Source: CAZLDI01 sp964558415 (GTDB lineage: Bacteria; Chloroflexota; Dehalococcoidia; SM23-28-2; RBG-16-64-32). Taken from it: a stretch of 64,000 bases of DNA. Shown here in pieces: positions 42,439 to 51,178 of the stretch. Made by a program: the position numbers and the translations under genes. Each line of letters begins with the position of its first letter. The stretch's first letter is position 1. The DNA lies in NCBI GenBank assembly GCA_964558415.1, contig CAZLDI010000004.1, forward strand, positions 1 to 64,000. The letters are read 5' to 3'. The notes under the pieces are model-generated. The model saw only the letters and a program-made list of their open reading frames with translations, was not told the origin of the DNA and ran no database searches.

Positions 42439-43701
42439 CTAACGTTCCTCTCGCTCGCGCACCAGGGGCACCGGGCTCGGGAGCGGGCCGAAGGCCACCT
42501 GCGCCTGCCGCAGCGCCGCTATCTCCGCGTCCGCCAGCCCTAGGAGCTTGCGCAAGACCTCGTCGGTGTGAGCCCCGGCGGTGGGCGGCGGACCGGAGAT
42601 GCCGCCGCGGGTGCGGCTCAGCCTCACCGGCGTGTCCGCTATGCGCAGACTGAAGCCGTCCGGATGCGGCACATCCACCAGCATCTCGCGCGCCTTCACC
42701 TGGGGGTGCTCGGCGGCGTGCGGGATGTCGTTCAGAGGGCCGCAGGGCAGGCCAATCGCATCGAACTCACGCAGCCACTCGCCTGTTGTCTTCTGGCGCA
42801 GGGCATCGCTGAGCAGCGGCTCCAGCTCCGCGTGGTGACGAGTGCGCAGGCCGGGCGTCTCGAAACGGGTGTCCCCGATCAGGTCGCTGCGTCCGATCAG
42901 GGCGCAGAAGAGCTCCCACTGGTTCTCGACGCCCCACGACAGCGCGATGACGATCCAGCCGTCCTTTGTGGGGAACGCCTGAAACGGCGTCGCCGCGGGG
43001 TGGCGCGTGCCGATCGCGCTTGGAACTTCGCCTGTCGCGAAGTAGCGCGCGAAGGCGTTCTCGAGGACGGCGATCTGGCAGTCCAGCATGCTTATGTCGA
43101 CCATCTGGCCCGTGTGGCTGTGCACACGCTCATGCAGCGCTGAAAGGATGCCGATGGCGGTATAGAGTCCGGCCGTAATGTCCCCCTGCGAGTTGCCCGG
43201 ACGGACCGGGTTGCCACCCGGCTCTCCGGTGATGCTCATAATGCCACCCATGCCCTGGACGATGATGTCTAGCGCGGGGCGGCCGCGATCCGGGCCGGTC
43301 TGGCCAAAGCCGGAGGTCGCCGCGTAGACGAGACGTGGGTTGCGCGCGCTCAACACCTCGTAGCCCAGCCCGAGCCCGTCCATGGTCCCGGGGGTGAAGT
43401 TCTCCATGACCACGTCGGCCTTCTCAACCAAACGCAGGAACAGGTCCTTGCCCTCTACCTTCTTCAGGTCGAGGCAAACGCTTTTCTTACCACGGTTGAT
43501 CGAGAAGAAATAGGCGCTCTCATCGCCGATGTACGGTCCCGTCGTTCGAGCGACATCGCCATACGGCGGCTTTTCGATCTTGATGACGTTCGCGCCGAGG
43601 TCGCAGAGGATCATTGACGCGAACGGGCCGGCAAGGACCCACGTGAGGTCCAGCACAGTGACATCCGTAAGGGGGCCGCGGCGGGCAATGGGCGGCTTCA
43701 T
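42439..43701 (-). CDS. Type III CoA-transferase (CaiB/BaiF)
   Basis: 420 residues. GPLTDVTVLDLTWVLAGPFA, LGANVIKIEKPPYGDVART, KSVCLDLKKVEG, GFGQTGPDRGRPALD and the catalytic segment GQMVDISMLDCQ with the aspartate in place. C-terminal GAHTDEVLRKLLGL is typical. The fourth CoA-transferase here. ATG at 43701; TATCAT-like -10 in the short upstream gap. Confidence 0.94.
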   Translation of the reverse strand: MKPPIARRGPLTDVTVLDLTWVLAGPFASMILCDLGANVIKIEKPPYGDVARTTGPYIGDESAYFFSINRGKKSVCLDLKKVEGKDLFLRLVEKADVVMENFTPGTMDGLGLGYEVLSARNPRLVYAATSGFGQTGPDRGRPALDIIVQGMGGIMSITGEPGGNPVRPGNSQGDITAGLYTAIGILSALHERVHSHTGQMVDISMLDCQIAVLENAFARYFATGEVPSAIGTRHPAATPFQAFPTKDGWIVIALSWGVENQWELFCALIGRSDLIGDTRFETPGLRTRHHAELEPLLSDALRQKTTGEWLREFDAIGLPCGPLNDIPHAAEHPQVKAREMLVDVPHPDGFSLRIADTPVRLSRTRGGISGPPPTAGAHTDEVLRKLLGLADAEIAALRQAQVAFGPLPSPVPLVREREER

Positions 43702-43796
43702 ATCATAGTGAATGATATCCGCGCGGCCGCGTCAGGCCAAAGGGCACAGACGGCAACGTATGCCGGTGAACTTACGGCGAGAAGTCTAGTCCGGGT

Positions 43797-44126
43797 CTAC
43801 CAGCGACCCCCGCCGCCTCCGGAGGAGCGCTGCGGCTTCATTTTGGAGAAGCAATCGCTGCAGTACACCGGCCTGTCCTGGCGGGGCATAAACGGGACCT
43901 GCGTTTGGGCGCCGCAGTTATCGCAAGTTACGTCGTACATCTGGCGGGCGCCGCCGCCGTATCCACCGCCGCCGTCACCCCGGGACCCTCGCCGGGCCTG
44001 CCGGCAGTTCGGGCACCTCTTCGGTTCCTGGTACCCCTTCTTGGCGTGGAACTCCTGGTCGTCCGCGCTGAACGTGAATTCGGAGTTGCACTCGACGCAC
44101 GTGAGTGTGCGGTCTGTGTACGCCAC
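43797..44126 (-). CDS. Double zinc-ribbon protein
   Basis: 109 residues with two CxxC...CxxC sites: C10/C13 with C38/C41, and C68/C71 with C89/C92. A Gly/Arg-rich linker (RRGSRGDGGGGYGGG) joins them and a Gly-rich tail follows. The first half matches the small probable-zinc-ribbon family (YTDRTLTC, FTFSADDQEFHAKKG). Function unknown; nucleic acid binding is plausible. A long 5' leader of about 130 nt with an 8-bp hairpin precedes it. Confidence 0.85.
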   Translation of the reverse strand: MAYTDRTLTCVECNSEFTFSADDQEFHAKKGYQEPKRCPNCRQARRGSRGDGGGGYGGGARQMYDVTCDNCGAQTQVPFMPRQDRPVYCSDCFSKMKPQRSSGGGGGRW

Positions 44127-44204
44127 TCGATGACCCTCCTTAATGGCTGCGGGTTAACGTCCGGTCATCGAGCCTGAACGGAGCCGACACCTGACTTACC
44201 CTCA

Positions 44205-44228
44205 TCCGCAGGTGGGTGATCCTGCGGA
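44205..44228. repeat. 8-bp inverted repeat in zinc-ribbon gene leader
   Basis: TCCGCAGG and CCTGCGGA separated by eight bases, about 80-100 nt upstream of the zinc-ribbon start on the minus strand; a -10-like TATGCT lies further up near 44262. Not followed by T-run. Possibly a leader hairpin. Confidence 0.45.
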
Positions 44229-44342
44229 AGCTGGAAAACCTTTTCACGTGAGGTTAGCATACCACAAGAACATGAGCTATACCCAAAATTAGGTACGTCA
44301 CGGTGGCTACGATCGCCCAACTGGGCGCAAGTGGCGCGGGCT

Positions 44343-44828
44343 TCAGCCGGGCTTGAAAGGTGGCCTGCCGTCGTCCAGCGGGGCAATTGTCACGGCCTCC
44401 ACATCCACTCCGAATGCGATCCGTCGAGAGATCTCATTGAGGTCGTCTTTCGCGAAGCCGTGGGTGACGAATTCCGTGCGGCTGCCCTGATCCAGCAGGA
44501 AGAGTGTGGGGGTTGCCGCAGGGTCGTAGAGGCGCGAGACGTCGTAACCAGGGGCGTCAATCAACACCGGGCATTCAATCCGCTGGCGGCGGGCGTACTC
44601 GCGCGCCGCATCGGGCGCGTCTTGGGCGATTGCCCACATCTGCCAGCCTGTGGGATATTCCTCAGTCAGGCGATTCAGGTACGGAAACGTGAGGTCGCAC
44701 GTGGCGCAGGTGCTCTTGAAGAACACCAGCAAGGCCGGTTCTCCGACGACGGAGTTCGGCAAACGGTATTCACGACCGTCGATGCCCAGGAGTGTGAAGT
44801 GCGGCGCCATGGCGCCGACTTCTAACAA
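44343..44828 (-). CDS. Thioredoxin-fold redoxin (peroxiredoxin/TlpA-like)
   Basis: 161 residues. EVGAMAPHFTLLGIDG start, then FFKSTCATCDLTFPYL with CxxC at C41 and C44, and TPTLFLLD with the cis-proline. No signal peptide, so cytoplasmic. The start appears to be TTG at 44828; an ATG six codons in is an alternative. Divergent from the DipZ-like gene with about 75 bp between. Confidence 0.88.
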   Translation of the reverse strand: MLEVGAMAPHFTLLGIDGREYRLPNSVVGEPALLVFFKSTCATCDLTFPYLNRLTEEYPTGWQMWAIAQDAPDAAREYARRQRIECPVLIDAPGYDVSRLYDPAATPTLFLLDQGSRTEFVTHGFAKDDLNEISRRIAFGVDVEAVTIAPLDDGRPPFKPG

Positions 44829-44865
44829 GGTCCAGTCTCGGCCGCTATCATCTCAACCCCTCGCA

Positions 44866-44871
44866 TATAAT
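44866..44871 (+). promoter_or_regulatory. -10 box upstream of the DipZ-like gene
   Basis: TATAAT at 44866-44871 with a normal leader of about 30 nt and GGGAAGGCAGG before the ATG at 44903. No clear -35. Confidence 0.5.
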
Positions 44872-44902
44872 ACCCAGCGAACTCTCCCATCGGGAAGGCA
44901 GG

Positions 44903-45904
44903 ATGACACAAGAGCCCGCGCAGGTGCATGCCCCGGAACTGGCCGGCGGATACTGGGCCAACAGCGAGCAAGTCTCGATAGAGTCGCTCCGAGGTCAGGC
45001 TGTGCTCATCGACTTCTGGGACTACACCTGCGTGAACTGCATCCGGACGCTTCCTTATGTCACAGAATGGCATCGCCGTTACAAGCAGCACGGCCTTGCC
45101 GTGATAGGCGTCCACGCCCCGGAGTTCTCCTTCGCGAAGGAACTGGACGGCGTCAAGCGCGCCATCGAGTCTTTCGGCATCGAGTACCCGGTCGTGATGG
45201 ACAACGGGTATTCCATCTGGCAGGCTTACGCAAACCGCTACTGGCCCGCGAAATACCTGGTGGACAAGGACGGCTACATCCGTTACTACCACTTCGGTGA
45301 GGGCGGCTACGACGAGACAGAACAGGCCATCCAGACGTTGCTGCGAGAGATCCAACCCGATGCGCAGCTTCCCGATGCGATGCCCCCCGTGCGTGATTCC
45401 GACGCTTCGGGCGCGGTCTGCTATCGCGTCACTCCGGAGCTCTATCTTGGCTACAAGAGGGGCCGCATCGGGAATCCAACCGGGTATGTCGAGAAAGAAA
45501 CGGCAGTCTACAGCGACCCGGGCGCTCACGCCGAGGGTCATTTCTACCTTTCCGGCGAGTGGCGCGCCGACGAGGAGCACGTGATGAAGCCGTGGGGTAG
45601 CGAGACCGCGAGCGACGTCACTGTGCGATACATGGCCAAGGAAGTCAACCTGGTCATGAACCCGCTCCTGGGGCGGACGTGCCGCGCTTACCTATCCCAG
45701 GATGGGCAGCATCTGCATAAAGAAGACGCGGGCCAAGACGTGGTGTTTGATCAAAACGGCAAAGCGTTCGTCGATGTGGACGCCCCACGAATGTACCGCT
45801 TGGTCAACAATCGCGAAATCGGCAACCACGAGCTGACGGTGTCCACTAGCACGCCGGGCCTCGCGCTCTACGCCTACACCTTCGCGTCGTGCGTCGTCCC
45901 CTAA
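44903..45904 (+). CDS. Thioredoxin-domain protein with DipZ-type C-terminal domain
   Basis: 333 residues. The N-terminal redoxin has WDYTCVNCIRTLPY (C43, C46) and the YWPAKYLVDKDG segment. The C-terminal half (RIGNPTGYV, SGEWRADEEHV, AKEVNLVM, ...) is the beta-rich DipZ-C domain (Thioredoxin_10 type). No DsbD-like membrane part and no signal peptide, so it is a stand-alone form. Likely a thiol oxidoreductase. Head-to-head with the redoxin gene. Confidence 0.9.
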   Translation: MTQEPAQVHAPELAGGYWANSEQVSIESLRGQAVLIDFWDYTCVNCIRTLPYVTEWHRRYKQHGLAVIGVHAPEFSFAKELDGVKRAIESFGIEYPVVMDNGYSIWQAYANRYWPAKYLVDKDGYIRYYHFGEGGYDETEQAIQTLLREIQPDAQLPDAMPPVRDSDASGAVCYRVTPELYLGYKRGRIGNPTGYVEKETAVYSDPGAHAEGHFYLSGEWRADEEHVMKPWGSETASDVTVRYMAKEVNLVMNPLLGRTCRAYLSQDGQHLHKEDAGQDVVFDQNGKAFVDVDAPRMYRLVNNREIGNHELTVSTSTPGLALYAYTFASCVVP

Positions 45905-46911
45905 GTCGCGAACGCGTCAATTAACGCCTCCCTGTACGATGCCGACTCTCGCGGGTCGATCAGTTGATCCGGCGGCGTCAGGCAGATGCTGTCCGCCAGC
46001 GCGAGGTATGGTTCCAGCAGCCGGCGCGCGTCATCGCGCGTTCCCACCACCGCCAGGAAGTCGATCATCTCGTCGCTCACCGCGTCCGCCATCGCAGCTT
46101 CGTCTCCGCGTAGGAGCGCCGCCTGAATCGCCGCGACTTCTTTCGGGAACGCGGCGAACAGAGGCTCGTAAGTGTTTACGGTGGCGTAAAATGCGATGGT
46201 TGCCGCCGCGGCGCGCCGCGCCGCCCGCACGTCATCGCTAACGGCACAGCATACTGAAAGGCAGAGGTGGAAATCCTCTCGCTTACCTCCGCTCTCCGTC
46301 AGCCCGCGTGTCAGGGACGGCAGCACAACGTCCTGGATCCAGCGCAGCGAGTAGATAGGATGCCCCAGCAGCCCATCGGCGACCTGCGCCGCCGTCCGGA
46401 TCATCCCTTCGCGCACCCCTGCGAGGTAGATGGGAATGCGCTCGCGGACGGGTTGCAGGGGCCGCCGCCAGCCCTGGATGTCGATATCGTAGTACTGGCC
46501 GGAAAAGCGAATGCGGTCGCCGGCGTGCGCGCGCTCCGTAATCAGGCGGACCACCTGGATACACTCGCGGATGTGCGGCGTCGGCTTCCCGTAGGCAACG
46601 CCATGCCAGCGCTCGTTCAGGCGCTTGAGGCCGGTCCCCAGTCCCAGCACGAAACGCCCGCCGGACAGGACGTCGAGGTCCAGCGCCGAAAGCGCAGTTA
46701 CCCACGGGCTACGAACAAACGCCAGCGCGATCGAACTGCCGAGTCGAATACGCGACGTGCCGGTCGCGGCCGCAGCGAGCGGCAGGAACGGATCATGGAA
46801 CATTTCGGACGTCCAGACCGCGTCGAAGCCTGCGGACTCCGCGCGAGCCGCGACGCTGGCGACTTCCTTCGCTGTCGCTACGCCGATGCCCAACGAGAAC
46901 CGGCTCGTCAT
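45901..46911 (-). CDS. LLM-class flavin-dependent oxidoreductase (F420-type)
   Basis: 336 residues. FSLGIGVATAKEVASVAARAESAGFDAVWTSEMF, the SRIRLGSSIAL block, LSGGRFVLGLGTG, and PIYLAGVREGMI are typical of F420-dependent luciferase-like proteins. 4-bp overlap at its 3' end with the DipZ-like gene. Substrate unknown. Confidence 0.9.
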   Translation of the reverse strand: MTSRFSLGIGVATAKEVASVAARAESAGFDAVWTSEMFHDPFLPLAAAATGTSRIRLGSSIALAFVRSPWVTALSALDLDVLSGGRFVLGLGTGLKRLNERWHGVAYGKPTPHIRECIQVVRLITERAHAGDRIRFSGQYYDIDIQGWRRPLQPVRERIPIYLAGVREGMIRTAAQVADGLLGHPIYSLRWIQDVVLPSLTRGLTESGGKREDFHLCLSVCCAVSDDVRAARRAAAATIAFYATVNTYEPLFAAFPKEVAAIQAALLRGDEAAMADAVSDEMIDFLAVVGTRDDARRLLEPYLALADSICLTPPDQLIDPRESASYREALIDAFAT

Positions 46912-46995
46912 GTCCCTCTTCCTTCTTCCACCAGTGTTGTATATTGGTCGCGTTCAGCCCAATGCGCCAGTTCAGACGAAATCCGTGACCCGCCC

Positions 46996-47487
46996 ATGCC
47001 AACGACACTTGAACAGCTCGCGGTGGATATCGTACGACTGCTCCAGAGACGTGGATTGACGCTCGCCGTCGCGGAATCGAGCACGGGCGGGCTGTTGGGC
47101 CAGGCGATCACAGAGGTCGCCGGAGCGTCCCAGGTCTTCGCCGGTGGCGTTATCGCCTACGACAACCACCTGAAGGAACGGATCGGCGTAGCGTCCGAAA
47201 CGATCGAAGCCTTCGGAGCTGTAAGCGCGGAGGTCGCCCAGGAGATGGCGCAGTCGATCCGGGAGTGGTCAGGTAGCGAGATGGGTCTCGCGGTAACCGG
47301 CATCGCCGGGCCGGGAGGTGGCACCGATGCAAAGCCCGTGGGGACAACGTACGTTGCGGTCGCGGACGCTCGCGGCGTCGCAGACGAACGACACTTCCTC
47401 GGTGGCGGCCGCTCCGACATCAGGCGACATTCTGCTCAGGCGGCCCTTGAACTGTTGCGCGCGAGACTGGAGTCCGAGGAGCGATAA
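46996..47487 (+). CDS. pncC: Nicotinamide-nucleotide amidase (CinA C-terminal domain)
   Basis: 163 residues. AESSTGGLLGQAITEVAGAS, FAGGVIAYDNHLKERIGV, and AVTGIAGPGGGTDAKPVGTTYVAVA mark the CinA_C amidase. Converts nicotinamide mononucleotide to nicotinate mononucleotide in NAD recycling. I chose the ATG at 46996; the frame runs further upstream without family likeness. Only the amidase domain is present, no MoCF-like domain. Its TAA overlaps the next ATG (TAATG). Confidence 0.93.
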   Translation: MPTTLEQLAVDIVRLLQRRGLTLAVAESSTGGLLGQAITEVAGASQVFAGGVIAYDNHLKERIGVASETIEAFGAVSAEVAQEMAQSIREWSGSEMGLAVTGIAGPGGGTDAKPVGTTYVAVADARGVADERHFLGGGRSDIRRHSAQAALELLRARLESEER

Positions 47488-47972
47488 TGCCGCCGACCAA
47501 GGACGAGTTCAGGGGCGCGATGGGCCGCTTCGCGACGGGCGTGACTGTCATCACGACGCGCCTCGGAAACGACCTGCACGGTATGACGGCGAACGCTGTG
47601 ACGGCGCTCTCTCTAGAGCCGCTGATGGTGCTGGTTTGCGTGGACAAAGCAGCGGACACCCACGATATCCTGCTGCAGGCCGGCGTCTTCGCGGTTAACA
47701 TCCTGAGCGAGGACCAGGCCGAGATATCGGACCGCTTCGCCAAGAAAGAGTTCGATGGGGCGCACGGGCTGGACGGCCTTCCGCACCACCTGGCAGGCAG
47801 CGGCGCGCCGATCATCGATGGGGCACTCGCCTACCTTGACTGCCGCACGATCACAGAGCACCACGGCGGCGACCACACGATCTTCATCGGCGAGGTGATG
47901 GAAGCGTGGGAGGCGGCCGAAGGCGACCCCCTGCTCTTCTATCGCGGCAAGTACTCCCGCGTCGCCGAATAG
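47487..47972 (+). CDS. Flavin reductase-like FMN-binding protein
   Basis: 161 residues. FRGAMGRFATGVTVITTRLGN, MTANAVTALSLEPLMVLVCVDKAAD and FAVNILSEDQAEIS are typical; HHGGDHTIFIGEV with the closing histidines. Reduces FMN/FAD, often feeding a monooxygenase; the LLM enzyme at 45901-46911 or 14036-15178 could be a client. Coupled to pncC by overlapping codons. Confidence 0.93.
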   Translation: MPPTKDEFRGAMGRFATGVTVITTRLGNDLHGMTANAVTALSLEPLMVLVCVDKAADTHDILLQAGVFAVNILSEDQAEISDRFAKKEFDGAHGLDGLPHHLAGSGAPIIDGALAYLDCRTITEHHGGDHTIFIGEVMEAWEAAEGDPLLFYRGKYSRVAE

Positions 47973-47984
47973 GCGCGGCGACTG

Positions 47985-48848
47985 CTACCCGGGCTCCGTC
48001 GCGGGTGCGATCAGAGGCTTCACCAGCCCATCAGCCACCAGACAAACGAAGTCCAGCCCCGCGTACACCGCAGGGTCGTAGCCCCGCATAGCCGTCGTCG
48101 CACCCTCCTGCTCCATACGAGCGTAGTGCCCCAGCAAGACCAGCGCACGCAGATCAGCCTGGCGTGCGCGTAGCTCCTGCCCGGCCTCGGTCAGAATCAG
48201 CCGGAGGTTGCGACGGACGGCCAAGCCGACATCCTCCGCTGCAGCGGGAGGGCGGGCAATCAGCGTCAATCCCACGTCGCCGTCGAGACGCTGCACTGTC
48301 CACGCGTCAATCGTCTCGATCTCCGCCACTCGCCCCACCTCTAGCGCCGCCGCGCGCTCGACCACTGCGTCGAGCAGTTGCTCGAGCTGCTCGTCGGACT
48401 CCGGCAGCCGGTGCAAGCGCGTGGAGTCTAGGTCATATGTGCCGATCACGCGCTCGGTGAACCGAGCCCAATGGGGGTTCAATCCGCCGGTGACGGACAC
48501 GACCCCGCCGGAGTCCGCGGCCTTGCGCAGGCGTAAGGTGATTGGCAAATGGACATACGATCGCTCGTGCGGTCCCAGTGCCACGGCAACCGCGCGTACG
48601 TGGTCAATGAACTGGGACATCGCTGGTTCACCGGCGGGGAGCCCCGCCCCGAAAGGCGCCCAGAGCGCGATGCGCGCCGGGATGGCGTTGGTGACCTGCT
48701 CCTCCAGACGGCTGACGGCAGAGATCCAGGCACCATCGTCCGGCGGCGGGAGCAGCGGCCGGACTTCGACCGCCGGCTGTAAACGGCGGGGGTACGACTC
48801 GCTTATCCAGCGGAGGAATAGCTCGGCGGCGACGTCACATTCGGGCAC
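47985..48848 (-). CDS. Unknown protein
   Basis: 287 residues from a GTG at 48848 (AGGTG upstream). A mixed alpha-beta protein; blocks such as RISARIALWAPFGAGLPAGE, ERSYVHLPITLRLRKAADS and AAALEVGRVAEIETIDAWTV. No family recognised. No signal peptide. An upstream ATG at 48962 would add residues that look non-coding. Lies alone, convergent to pncC/flavin reductase. Confidence 0.6.
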   Translation of the reverse strand: MPECDVAAELFLRWISESYPRRLQPAVEVRPLLPPPDDGAWISAVSRLEEQVTNAIPARIALWAPFGAGLPAGEPAMSQFIDHVRAVAVALGPHERSYVHLPITLRLRKAADSGGVVSVTGGLNPHWARFTERVIGTYDLDSTRLHRLPESDEQLEQLLDAVVERAAALEVGRVAEIETIDAWTVQRLDGDVGLTLIARPPAAAEDVGLAVRRNLRLILTEAGQELRARQADLRALVLLGHYARMEQEGATTAMRGYDPAVYAGLDFVCLVADGLVKPLIAPATEPG

Positions 48849-48910
48849 TGCGCACCTACACCCAGACCAACCAGGCCTGTTCTGGGTTCTCGGTTCCCGG
48901 CTCTCTAGGG

Positions 48911-50092
48911 CTAGTTGACGCTCTCCACCACCATCGCGATGCCCTGGCCACCGCCGATGCACAGCGTCGCGAGGCCTCGTCTTGCGTCCCGGCGCCTCAT
49001 CTCGTGGAGCAGTGTCACCAGGATGCGCGTGCCGCTCGCGCCGATCGGGTGACCGAGCGCGATCGCGCCGCCGTTGACATTGACCCGTTCCCAGTCCCAG
49101 CCGAGCTCGCGCCCGACGGCGAGAGACTGAGCGGCAAACGCCTCGTTCGCTTCGATCAGGTCCATGTCTCCGATGCTGAGGCCGGACTTCGCGAGCGCTT
49201 TCTGCGACGCCGGCACTGGCCCTATGCCCATTACCCGCGGCGGCACACCGGCGCTGGCGTAAGAGCGGATGGAGGCCATCGGCGTGATCCCCAACTCCTC
49301 GGCCTTCTTGCGGGACATCACCACCATAGCCGCCGCACCGTCGTTGATACCGGACGCGTTGCCAGCCGTCACCGAGCCGTCGGGCTTGAAGGCCGCTCGC
49401 AGCGTCGATAGTCCCTCAATGTTTGTGTCCGCGCGGAAGTGCTCGTCGCGGTCGATGATGACGTCGCCCTTGCGCTGCTTCACCGTGACCGCGACGACCT
49501 CCTCGGCGAAGCGGCCGCTATCCCACGCCGCGGCCGCCTTCTGCTGGCTCTGGACGGAGAACTCGTCCTGGTCTATCCGGGAGACTTCGTGGTCGGCGGC
49601 GACGTTTTCCGCCGTGATGCCCATGTGACAGTCGCCGAGCGCGCACCAGAGGCCGTCCTTGATCATGTGGTCCCACATCTCTCCGTGGCCCATGCGATAG
49701 CCGTAGCGCGCCTTCGGCAGCAGGTAGGGCGAGCCGGACATGCTCTCCATTCCACCGGCGACGACTACATCAGCATCGCCGAGCATGATCGCCTGCGCGG
49801 CGAGGGCGACTGTCTTGAGGCCGGAGCCGCAGACCTTGTTCACCGCCGTCGCGGGCACGTTGTCGGGAAGTCCCGCCGCGATTGATGCCTGCCGCGCGGA
49901 ATTCATGCCGAGGCCGGCGGAGAGGACGTTGCCCATGATCACCTCGTCTACCTGGTCCGGCATCACCTTCGCGCGGCTCAGCGCCTCTCGGATCGCGATC
50001 GCTCCCAGCTCTGTGGCCGGCGTGTCGGCGAACGCGCCGCCGAACGTCCCGATGGGGGTTCGTACTGCGCCAGCGATGACGACTTCGTTCAT
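48911..50092 (-). CDS. Acetyl-CoA acetyltransferase (thiolase)
   Basis: 393 residues, standard. NKVCGSGLKTVALA with the nucleophilic cysteine, NVNGGAIALGHPIGASGTRI with the histidine, and CIGGGQGIAMVVE with the second cysteine. Condenses two acetyl-CoA or cleaves beta-ketoacyl-CoA. Together with the PhaB/FabG-type reductase at 54150 it could supply 3-hydroxybutyryl-CoA, but no phaC is seen. Its start overlaps the upstream aspartic-protease-like stop (ATGA). Confidence 0.95.
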   Translation of the reverse strand: MNEVVIAGAVRTPIGTFGGAFADTPATELGAIAIREALSRAKVMPDQVDEVIMGNVLSAGLGMNSARQASIAAGLPDNVPATAVNKVCGSGLKTVALAAQAIMLGDADVVVAGGMESMSGSPYLLPKARYGYRMGHGEMWDHMIKDGLWCALGDCHMGITAENVAADHEVSRIDQDEFSVQSQQKAAAAWDSGRFAEEVVAVTVKQRKGDVIIDRDEHFRADTNIEGLSTLRAAFKPDGSVTAGNASGINDGAAAMVVMSRKKAEELGITPMASIRSYASAGVPPRVMGIGPVPASQKALAKSGLSIGDMDLIEANEAFAAQSLAVGRELGWDWERVNVNGGAIALGHPIGASGTRILVTLLHEMRRRDARRGLATLCIGGGQGIAMVVESVN

Positions 50093-50466
50093 ATTGGGCC
50101 TCCTTCGTCGTAGTAAAGCAGCAGGTCCGCCTCTTTTAGCTGACCGGAGACTGGATCAACGCTGAGGGCGAGCGTCTCGAGCGTGAAGACACCAAGCAGG
50201 GTCTGGTCGAGGGTTTCACTTACGAGCACCGGATTGATCTCGCTCTTACCATCGATCTCGAGGAGGGCGAATGTGCGGCGGAGCTCAACTTCGTGTGTGG
50301 CGGTCTTCACGCGGCGGGTGCCCATCTCCGGAAGTTGCAGCGAGTCGGCAAGGGGCCGAGGTATGACCGTGAACGTCGCGCCGGTATCAACCAGGGCCTC
50401 AACTGTCGCAGTTAGGTCCCCATTGTTCGGATTGGAAATGGTGAGACTAACGCGAATATGCCCCAT
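50089..50466 (-). CDS. Retropepsin-like aspartic protease (clan AA)
   Basis: 125 residues with the active-site D27-T-G-A-T motif in ALVDTGATFTVIPR and an LLG turn (TLLGVFTLETL) later. Too short to be a duplicated pepsin; acts as a dimer like retroviral proteases. No viral genes nearby. Overlaps the start of the thiolase by 4 bp (ATGA), so co-translated; why is unclear. Confidence 0.85.
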   Translation of the reverse strand: MGHIRVSLTISNPNNGDLTATVEALVDTGATFTVIPRPLADSLQLPEMGTRRVKTATHEVELRRTFALLEIDGKSEINPVLVSETLDQTLLGVFTLETLALSVDPVSGQLKEADLLLYYDEGGPI

Positions 50467-50512
50467 TCAGGTAACTCCTGCACGAGTAGCATAACATGCG
50501 AGGGCAGGCGTC

Positions 50513-51178
50513 TTAGCGACCGTCCTCCGCCTTGTACCCACGCCCCTGCTCAGGCACCTCAACGTCGAGCGCCCGCCACATGTACCACGAGCCCACACTC
50601 CGGTACGGCTGCCACGGCTCGGCGATCCGGCGCATCTTGTCCGGCTTCGGGGGCTCGCTCAGCCCGTAAGTGATCTGCATCCCCTTCCGCACTCCCAGGT
50701 CGTCGACGGGTAGGACGTCGGGCCGCCCCAGCGAGAACATCAGAAGCATCTCCGCCGTCCAGCGACCGATCCCTTTCACCGATGACGCCTTCGCGATCAC
50801 CTCCTCGTCGTCGAGGTGGTGGAAGCCGTCCTCGTCCAACTCGCCCGAGGCGAACTTCTCGGCCAGGTCTCGCAGATAGACGAGCTTCTGCCGCGACAGG
50901 CCCGCCCCCCGCAGCTCCTCCTCGCTTGCCGCGAGGAACTGCTGCGGCCGGTACCAGTCGTCCTCCTCGACGCCCAGGACAGCGAGCGTGCGCCTCAGGA
51001 TCGCGCGGGCGGCCGGTCCTGCCAGCTGCTGAAAGAAGATCGCGCGCGCCAGGTTGCGGAACATCCCGGCCCGCGGCTCCAGCGTGAACGCGCCGTAGGT
51101 GTCGATCACGCGCGCCAGCGCCGGATCAGCGCCGCGCAAGTGCGCGACGGCGGTCTCAGGATCGTAGGTTAGAGGCAT
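50513..51178 (-). CDS. DNA-3-methyladenine glycosylase (AlkA/HhH-GPD type)
   Basis: 221 residues. Helix-hairpin-helix VKGIGRWTAEMLL (134-146) and the catalytic aspartate in LPVDDLGVRKG (D159/160). N-terminal QQLAGPAARAI. Removes alkylated bases in base excision repair. No iron-sulfur motif. Overlaps the end of the Ca-binding secreted gene by 10 bp. Confidence 0.92.
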   Translation of the reverse strand: MPLTYDPETAVAHLRGADPALARVIDTYGAFTLEPRAGMFRNLARAIFFQQLAGPAARAILRRTLAVLGVEEDDWYRPQQFLAASEEELRGAGLSRQKLVYLRDLAEKFASGELDEDGFHHLDDEEVIAKASSVKGIGRWTAEMLLMFSLGRPDVLPVDDLGVRKGMQITYGLSEPPKPDKMRRIAEPWQPYRSVGSWYMWRALDVEVPEQGRGYKAEDGR

